Below, one piece after another: positions 1 through 5,988 of a stretch of 5,988 bases of DNA. Made by a program: the position numbers and the translations under genes. Origin of the DNA: Ectopseudomonas composti. GTDB lineage: Bacteria > Pseudomonadota > Gammaproteobacteria > Pseudomonadales > Pseudomonadaceae. The DNA lies in NCBI GenBank assembly GCA_946886245.1, contig CAMPIF010000291.1, forward strand, positions 1-5,988, read 5' to 3'. Positions within the stretch are counted from its first letter, which is position 1; the number at the start of each line of letters is the position of its first letter. The notes beneath the pieces were generated by a model. The model was given only the letters and a program-made list of their open reading frames with translations, did not search any database and had not been told where the DNA came from.

Positions 1-72
1 CAGCTCGGTGGAGAAGGTGTCACCGAGGCGGGCGAAGCGGTTGTCGAAGGTCAGCGTATCGAGATTTTTCAC
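1..72 (-). CDS. selO: Protein adenylyltransferase SelO (YdiU family), N-terminal fragment
   Basis: Only the first 24 codons are present; the gene continues beyond the left edge. The peptide starts at a GTG (bases 72-70) and reads MKNLDTLTFDNRFARLGDTF before ending STEL. This closely matches the remembered N-terminus of SelO/YdiU proteins (M-K-x-L-D-x-L-x-F-D-N-R-F-A-R-L-G-D). SelO has a pseudokinase fold that binds ATP in a flipped orientation and transfers AMP to Ser, Thr or Tyr of target proteins; in E. coli it is linked to redox control. None of the catalytic region is visible here. The GTG start is supported by AGGAA five bases upstream and by the family motif beginning at once. The gene follows the mscK stop by 17 bases on the same strand, so co-transcription with mscK is likely. 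Identification rests on a short but distinctive peptide. Confidence 0.85.
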   Translation of the reverse strand, partial: MKNLDTLTFDNRFARLGDTFSTEL

Positions 73-77
73 CTAGA

Positions 78-82
78 TTCCT
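78..82 (-). promoter_or_regulatory. Ribosome binding site of selO
   Basis: On the minus strand AGGAA is followed by five bases (TCTAG) and then the GTG start at 72. It lies in the 17-base gap after the mscK stop. It decides in favour of the GTG start, as no ATG lies nearby in that frame. Confidence 0.7.
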
Positions 83-89
83 ATCGGTC

Positions 90-3440
<3,351 letters not shown>

Positions 3441-3567
3441 GGTCGATTGATCTACCGAGTGAGCGATGACGATTGAGTTATCCGCGGCACAACGAGTGCG
3501 CGGGCCTGGTGGCCCGCGCTTGATGCTGATGCTAGCAGAGTCCTGGCAGGGACAATTCACCCGCTTG
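3441..3567. other. Intergenic region between nhaP2 and mscK
   Basis: This 127-base gap separates two genes on the same strand. Besides the GC hairpin at 3498-3519 it contains a tandem hexamer TGATGC (3521-3532). I see no convincing promoter for mscK. The best minus-strand candidate is TTGTCC (3555-3550) and TAGCAT (3534-3529), but its 15-base spacer is short and each box matches consensus at only four of six positions. Whether mscK has its own promoter or is read through from nhaP2 cannot be decided from the sequence. Confidence 0.4.
3498..3519 (-). terminator. Perfect 9-bp GC hairpin between nhaP2 and mscK, possible terminator
   Basis: GCGCGGGCC (3498-3506) and GGCCCGCGC (3511-3519) are exact reverse complements around the 4-base loop TGGT. 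The hairpin lies about 50 bases after the nhaP2 stop and 58 bases before the mscK start. No T-run follows on either strand (the minus strand continues ACTCGTTGTG), so it is not a textbook intrinsic terminator. It could be a weak terminator or attenuator, an RNA 3'-end stabiliser, or a structure in an mscK leader. The hairpin is seen directly; its role is inferred. Confidence 0.4.
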
Positions 3568-5313
3568 CTAGAAGTGCAGCCCTGGCCCGGGACTTGTGCC
3601 TTCGGGGAATCTGACGCCAACCTTGCGTACCTTGTTCCCTTCCATGGCCGCCACCGTCCAGGTCAGGCCCTGCCATTCGACCTGGTCGCCAACTACGGGC
3701 TCGCCACCGATTTCGTGGGCGATGAAGCGGCCCAGCGGCTGATTGCCTTCCACGTCCTCCAGCTTCAGACCATAGAGTGCAGCGACGGCGCTAAGTTCGG
3801 CGTCGCCTTCCAGCACGAAGTCACCGAAGAAACGCAGGTCCTGACCACGCTTGGGCGCCTGGCTGAACAGCTTGCCGAGGGCAGGCAGATCCTGTTCGTG
3901 GCCGATCACGCAGAGCAGATCTCCAGCCTCCAGGCGCGTACTGCCCGAGGGGTGAAGCAGATCGCGGCCACGGAACAGCGCGGCGATACGAGTGCCCTCG
4001 GGCATGTTCAGCTCGCGCAGGGCTGCGCCGATGCACCACTTTTCTGCGCCCAGGCGGTAGACGAACAACTCCCACTGGCTGGTCGGATGCACTTCCAGGC
4101 CTGCGCGTGATACGGGGGCAGGCTCTGGCGGCACGGTGACGCGCATCAGCTTGGCGGCCAGTGGCAGGCTGGTGCCCTGCAGCAGCAGGGAGATCATCAC
4201 GATGAAGAACGCCACGTTGAAGAACAGCTGCGCATTGGGCAGGCCGGCCATCAGCGGGAACACGGCGAGGATGATGGGCACGGCGCCGCGCAGGCCGACC
4301 CAGGCGATGAAGATCCGCTCGCGATCATGGAAGGCGCGAAACGGCAACAGGCCGAGGAAGATCGACAGCGGCCGCGCGAAGAGAATCATCCACAGTGCCA
4401 GGGCCAGCGCCGGCAGGGCGATGGGTAGCAGCTCGTGCGGTGTGATCAGCAGGCCGAGCACCAGGAACATGCCGATCTGCGCCAGCCAGGTGAGACCGTC
4501 GAGCATGTGCAGGATACCGTGGCGTGAGCGGATGGGGCGGTTGCCCAACAACAGGCCGCACAGGTAGATCGCCAGGATGCCGCTGCCACCCACGGCGGTG
4601 GTGATGGCGAAGATGATCATGCCGCCGCTGACGACCAGCAGCGGGTAAAGACCAGCGGCCAGTTCCATGCGATTGACCAGCTTGAGCAGCAGCCAGCCGC
4701 CGCCGAGGCCCAGCAGCGCGCCCAGGCCGAACTGCTGCACCAGTTGAATCGGCAGGTCCCAGCTGAAGCCGGTCTGGCCGCTGGCGAGCATGGCGATCAG
4801 GGTCACGGTGAGGAACACCGCCATCGGGTCGTTGCTGCCGGATTCGATTTCCAGCGTGGAGCTGACCCGCTCGTTGAGACCGCGCCCGCCGAGCAGAGAG
4901 AACACCGCCGCCGCATCGGTGGAGCCGACGATGGCGCCGATCAGCAAGCCTTCCAGCAGGGTCAGATTGAACAGCCAGGTGGCAGCCAGGCCGGTCAGGC
5001 CTGCGGTTATCACCACGCCCACCGTCGCCAGTGACAGCGACGGCCACAAGGCCACACGGAAGCTGGAGACTCGTGTGCGCATGCCGCCGTCGAGCAGGAT
5101 CACCGCCAACGCCAGGTTGCCGACCAGGTAGGCCAGGGGGTAGTTGTTGAAGATGATGCCGCCAGGGCCGTCGGTGCCGGCGAGCATACCGACGGCGAGG
5201 AAGATCACCAGGATGGGGATGCCGAAACGTGTGCCGAACGCGCTGACCAGAATACTGGCCGCTACCAGCAAGGCGCCGATCAAGAACAGATTGTTGATGG
5301 CGCTGGCATCCAA
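3568..5313 (-). CDS. nhaP2: K+(Na+)/H+ antiporter NhaP2 / CvrA, CPA1 family
   Basis: This inner-membrane cation/proton antiporter exchanges cytoplasmic K+ (or Na+) for H+ and helps control K+ level and cell volume. It resembles E. coli CvrA (YcgO, about 578 residues) throughout. From the TTG start it is 581 residues. Residues 1-390 are a hydrophobic membrane domain of about 12-13 segments. They carry [17 protein letters not shown] (30-46), LLDGGMRT (73-80), the ion-site segment [14 protein letters not shown] (130-143) and [14 protein letters not shown] (154-167) with the paired Asn-Asp, and [12 protein letters not shown] (339-350). Residues about 400-480 form a TrkA-C (RCK-C) type regulatory domain ([16 protein letters not shown]). 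Residues about 490-570 resemble the CorC/HlyC-associated domain. I prefer the TTG at 5313: AGGAG lies eight bases upstream, and the protein then begins [13 protein letters not shown], in register with E. coli CvrA (MDATTI...). An in-frame ATG at 5337 would add MTQPGVAP but has no clear ribosome site. Cation preference (K+ or Na+) cannot be read from the sequence. Confidence 0.93.
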   Translation of the reverse strand: MDASAINNLFLIGALLVAASILVSAFGTRFGIPILVIFLAVGMLAGTDGPGGIIFNNYPLAYLVGNLALAVILLDGGMRTRVSSFRVALWPSLSLATVGVVITAGLTGLAATWLFNLTLLEGLLIGAIVGSTDAAAVFSLLGGRGLNERVSSTLEIESGSNDPMAVFLTVTLIAMLASGQTGFSWDLPIQLVQQFGLGALLGLGGGWLLLKLVNRMELAAGLYPLLVVSGGMIIFAITTAVGGSGILAIYLCGLLLGNRPIRSRHGILHMLDGLTWLAQIGMFLVLGLLITPHELLPIALPALALALWMILFARPLSIFLGLLPFRAFHDRERIFIAWVGLRGAVPIILAVFPLMAGLPNAQLFFNVAFFIVMISLLLQGTSLPLAAKLMRVTVPPEPAPVSRAGLEVHPTSQWELFVYRLGAEKWCIGAALRELNMPEGTRIAALFRGRDLLHPSGSTRLEAGDLLCVIGHEQDLPALGKLFSQAPKRGQDLRFFGDFVLEGDAELSAVAALYGLKLEDVEGNQPLGRFIAHEIGGEPVVGDQVEWQGLTWTVAAMEGNKVRKVGVRFPEGTSPGPGLHF

Positions 5314-5321
5314 CGGCGCTA

Positions 5322-5326
5322 CTCCT
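5322..5326 (-). promoter_or_regulatory. Ribosome binding site selecting the TTG start of nhaP2
   Basis: AGGAG on the minus strand sits eight bases before the TTG at 5313-5311 and lies inside the coding frame of the alternative upstream ATG (5337). No comparable purine-rich site precedes that ATG (upstream bases GGCGCACCCA). The site therefore favours the shorter protein. Confidence 0.6.
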
Positions 5327-5370
5327 GGCTGGGTCATTGGGTGCGCCGTTATGCATGGCGCGTGCCAGGG

Positions 5371-5401
5371 ATTCTAACCGCAGCCTTCGTGCCGCTGTCA
5401 A
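5371..5401 (-). promoter_or_regulatory. Sigma70-type promoter of nhaP2
   Basis: On the minus strand a perfect -35 box TTGACA (5401-5396) is followed, after a 19-base spacer, by TAGAAT (5376-5371), five of six matches to TATAAT. Just upstream (5402-5420) is an AT-rich stretch, GAAAAATGTAATAACCTTT, unusual in this GC-rich DNA and resembling an UP element. Transcription would begin near 5364, giving a leader of about 27 bases to the ATG or 51 to the TTG. The 19-base spacer is longer than the 17-base optimum, so strength may be moderate or depend on a regulator. Confidence 0.6.
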
Positions 5402-5431
5402 AAAGGTTATTACATTTTTCCAGACTGCCCC

Positions 5432-5461
5432 GACGCGCCCACGTTGGGGCGCCCGGGCGTC
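5432..5461 (-). terminator. GC-rich hairpin after the acyl-CoA dehydrogenase gene, possible terminator
   Basis: GCGCCC (5435-5440) pairs exactly with GGGCGC (5447-5452) across a 6-base loop, and an outer GAC/GTC pair (5432-5434 and 5459-5461) can close it with an unpaired bulge of six bases on one side. It begins about 10 bases after the stop codon of the acyl-CoA dehydrogenase on the minus strand. No T-run follows directly; the nearest (CCTTTTTG) is about 25 bases further and overlaps the nhaP2 promoter. Its position suits a terminator separating the two transcripts, but the form is imperfect. Confidence 0.35.
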
Positions 5462-5471
5462 AGGCTCGGTT

Positions 5472-5987
5472 TCAGAACCAGGCGTCCTGCATGCTCAGGC
5501 AGGTGTCGTCGCGTGCTTCGAGAATGGCCAGGTCGTGGTGGCAGCTCGGCACCTCCCAGGTCAAGAAGTAGCGCGCCGCCTGCAGCTTGCCGCGATAGAA
5601 GGCCTGCTCCTCGGCATTGTCCGTGCGGGCCAGGCCCTCTTCGGCGCGAATCGCCTGCTCCAGCCAGCGCCAGCCGATCACCGTGTGACCGAACGCCTTC
5701 AGGTACAGCGCCGAGTTGGCCAGGCCCTGGTTGACCTTGCCGCTCATCAGGTCGCCCAGTAGCGCCAGGGTCACCACCTGCAGGCGCGCCAGCAGTTGTT
5801 CCAGTGGCTGGCGCAGGGCATCGAGCGATTCATGTGCGCTGGCGCGCTGGCAGCAATCGTTGATCAGCTTGAGCAGTTGCTTGAGGGCGGCGCCGCCGTT
5901 CTGCGAGACCTTGCGCCCGAGCAGGTCGAGCGACTGGATGCCATGGGTGCCTTCGTGGATCGGGTTGAGGCGGTTGTCGCGGTAGTA
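5472..5987 (-). CDS. Acyl-CoA dehydrogenase, C-terminal part (5' end outside window)
   Basis: The last 171 codons of a gene that begins beyond the right edge; the frame is open from base 5987 to a TGA at 5474-5472. Acyl-CoA dehydrogenases are FAD flavoenzymes that oxidise acyl-CoA to trans-2-enoyl-CoA in fatty-acid beta-oxidation. The fragment opens with YYRDNRLNPIHEGTHGIQSL. The IHEGTHGIQ segment matches the family's IYEGT-x-x-IQ motif, whose Glu is the catalytic base; DLLGRKV follows. The remaining about 145 residues form a helical extension absent from short-chain enzymes. This suits the roughly 600-residue subfamily with an extra C-terminal domain (Pfam acetyl-CoA dehydrogenase C-terminal-like), common in Pseudomonas as several paralogues. 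The paralogue and chain-length preference cannot be told from this part, so no symbol is given. It is on the same strand as nhaP2, but a hairpin and a promoter lie between, suggesting separate transcription. Confidence 0.88.
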   Translation of the reverse strand, partial: YYRDNRLNPIHEGTHGIQSLDLLGRKVSQNGGAALKQLLKLINDCCQRASAHESLDALRQPLEQLLARLQVVTLALLGDLMSGKVNQGLANSALYLKAFGHTVIGWRWLEQAIRAEEGLARTDNAEEQAFYRGKLQAARYFLTWEVPSCHHDLAILEARDDTCLSMQDAWF

Positions 5988-5988
5988 C

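Noticed and set aside
3521..3534. TGATGC tandem hexamer and adjacent GCTAGC palindrome as a possible operator
   Set aside because: Two copies of a six-base unit and a six-base palindrome are too short to support a regulator site without comparison to other genomes.
3466..4110. A 214-codon open frame on the plus strand over the end of nhaP2 and the intergenic gap
   Set aside because: It is antisense to the well-supported C-terminal domains of nhaP2, has no plausible ribosome site, and its product resembles no family I know.
5343..5361. GCGCC / GGCGC inverted repeat in the nhaP2 leader
   Set aside because: The stem is only five base pairs with a nine-base loop; in GC-rich DNA this is common by chance and no riboswitch-like structure surrounds it.
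4325..5401. A 358-codon minus-strand frame overlapping nhaP2
   Set aside because: It is an alternative frame of nhaP2. The product is Arg/Pro/His-rich low-complexity protein typical of GC-rich frame shadows, and its 5' end runs through the promoter.
5337..5985. Several plus-strand frames (76-141 codons) over the acyl-CoA dehydrogenase and the gap
   Set aside because: They are antisense to the acyl-CoA dehydrogenase frame, which carries the catalytic Glu motif and continues off the window. None has a ribosome site or domain.

Overview
The window looks like a piece of ordinary core chromosome from a GC-rich gammaproteobacterium, most likely a Pseudomonas. The clues are strong GC bias at third codon positions, Pseudomonas-like protein sequences, and a gene order that matches, from memory, the PA5020-PA5023 neighbourhood of P. 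aeruginosa (acyl-CoA dehydrogenase, Na+/K+:H+ antiporter, MscK-type channel, SelO/YdiU). Genus and synteny were not tested by any search.

All four genes are on the minus strand, so transcription runs from right to left. At the right edge (5472-5987) is the C-terminal part of a long acyl-CoA dehydrogenase, including its catalytic glutamate motif. A 134-158 bp gap follows. It holds a GC-rich hairpin and a recognisable sigma70-type promoter (TTGACA / TAGAAT) with an AT-rich upstream stretch. Next is nhaP2/cvrA (3568-5313), a CPA1-type K+(Na+)/H+ antiporter with a C-terminal regulatory tail. After a 127 bp gap with a perfect 9-bp GC hairpin comes mscK/kefA (90-3440), a very large MscS-superfamily channel with a signal peptide, a periplasmic coiled-coil domain and 11 predicted membrane segments. 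Only 17 bases after mscK, the first 24 codons of selO (protein AMPylase, YdiU family) run off the left edge from a GTG start with a good ribosome binding site.

Functionally, nhaP2 and mscK both concern cytoplasmic K+ and osmotic balance: one exchanges K+ for H+, the other releases solutes when membrane tension rises. mscK and selO are close enough to share a transcript. The acyl-CoA dehydrogenase belongs to fatty-acid oxidation and appears to be only a neighbour.

I found no mobile element, CRISPR array, RNA gene, broken gene or recognisably new system. The most useful points are start-site corrections for nhaP2 and mscK, the promoter in front of nhaP2, the selO start at the left edge, and the clustering of two K+/osmotic genes. 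The many long open frames on the plus strand are shadows of the minus-strand genes.
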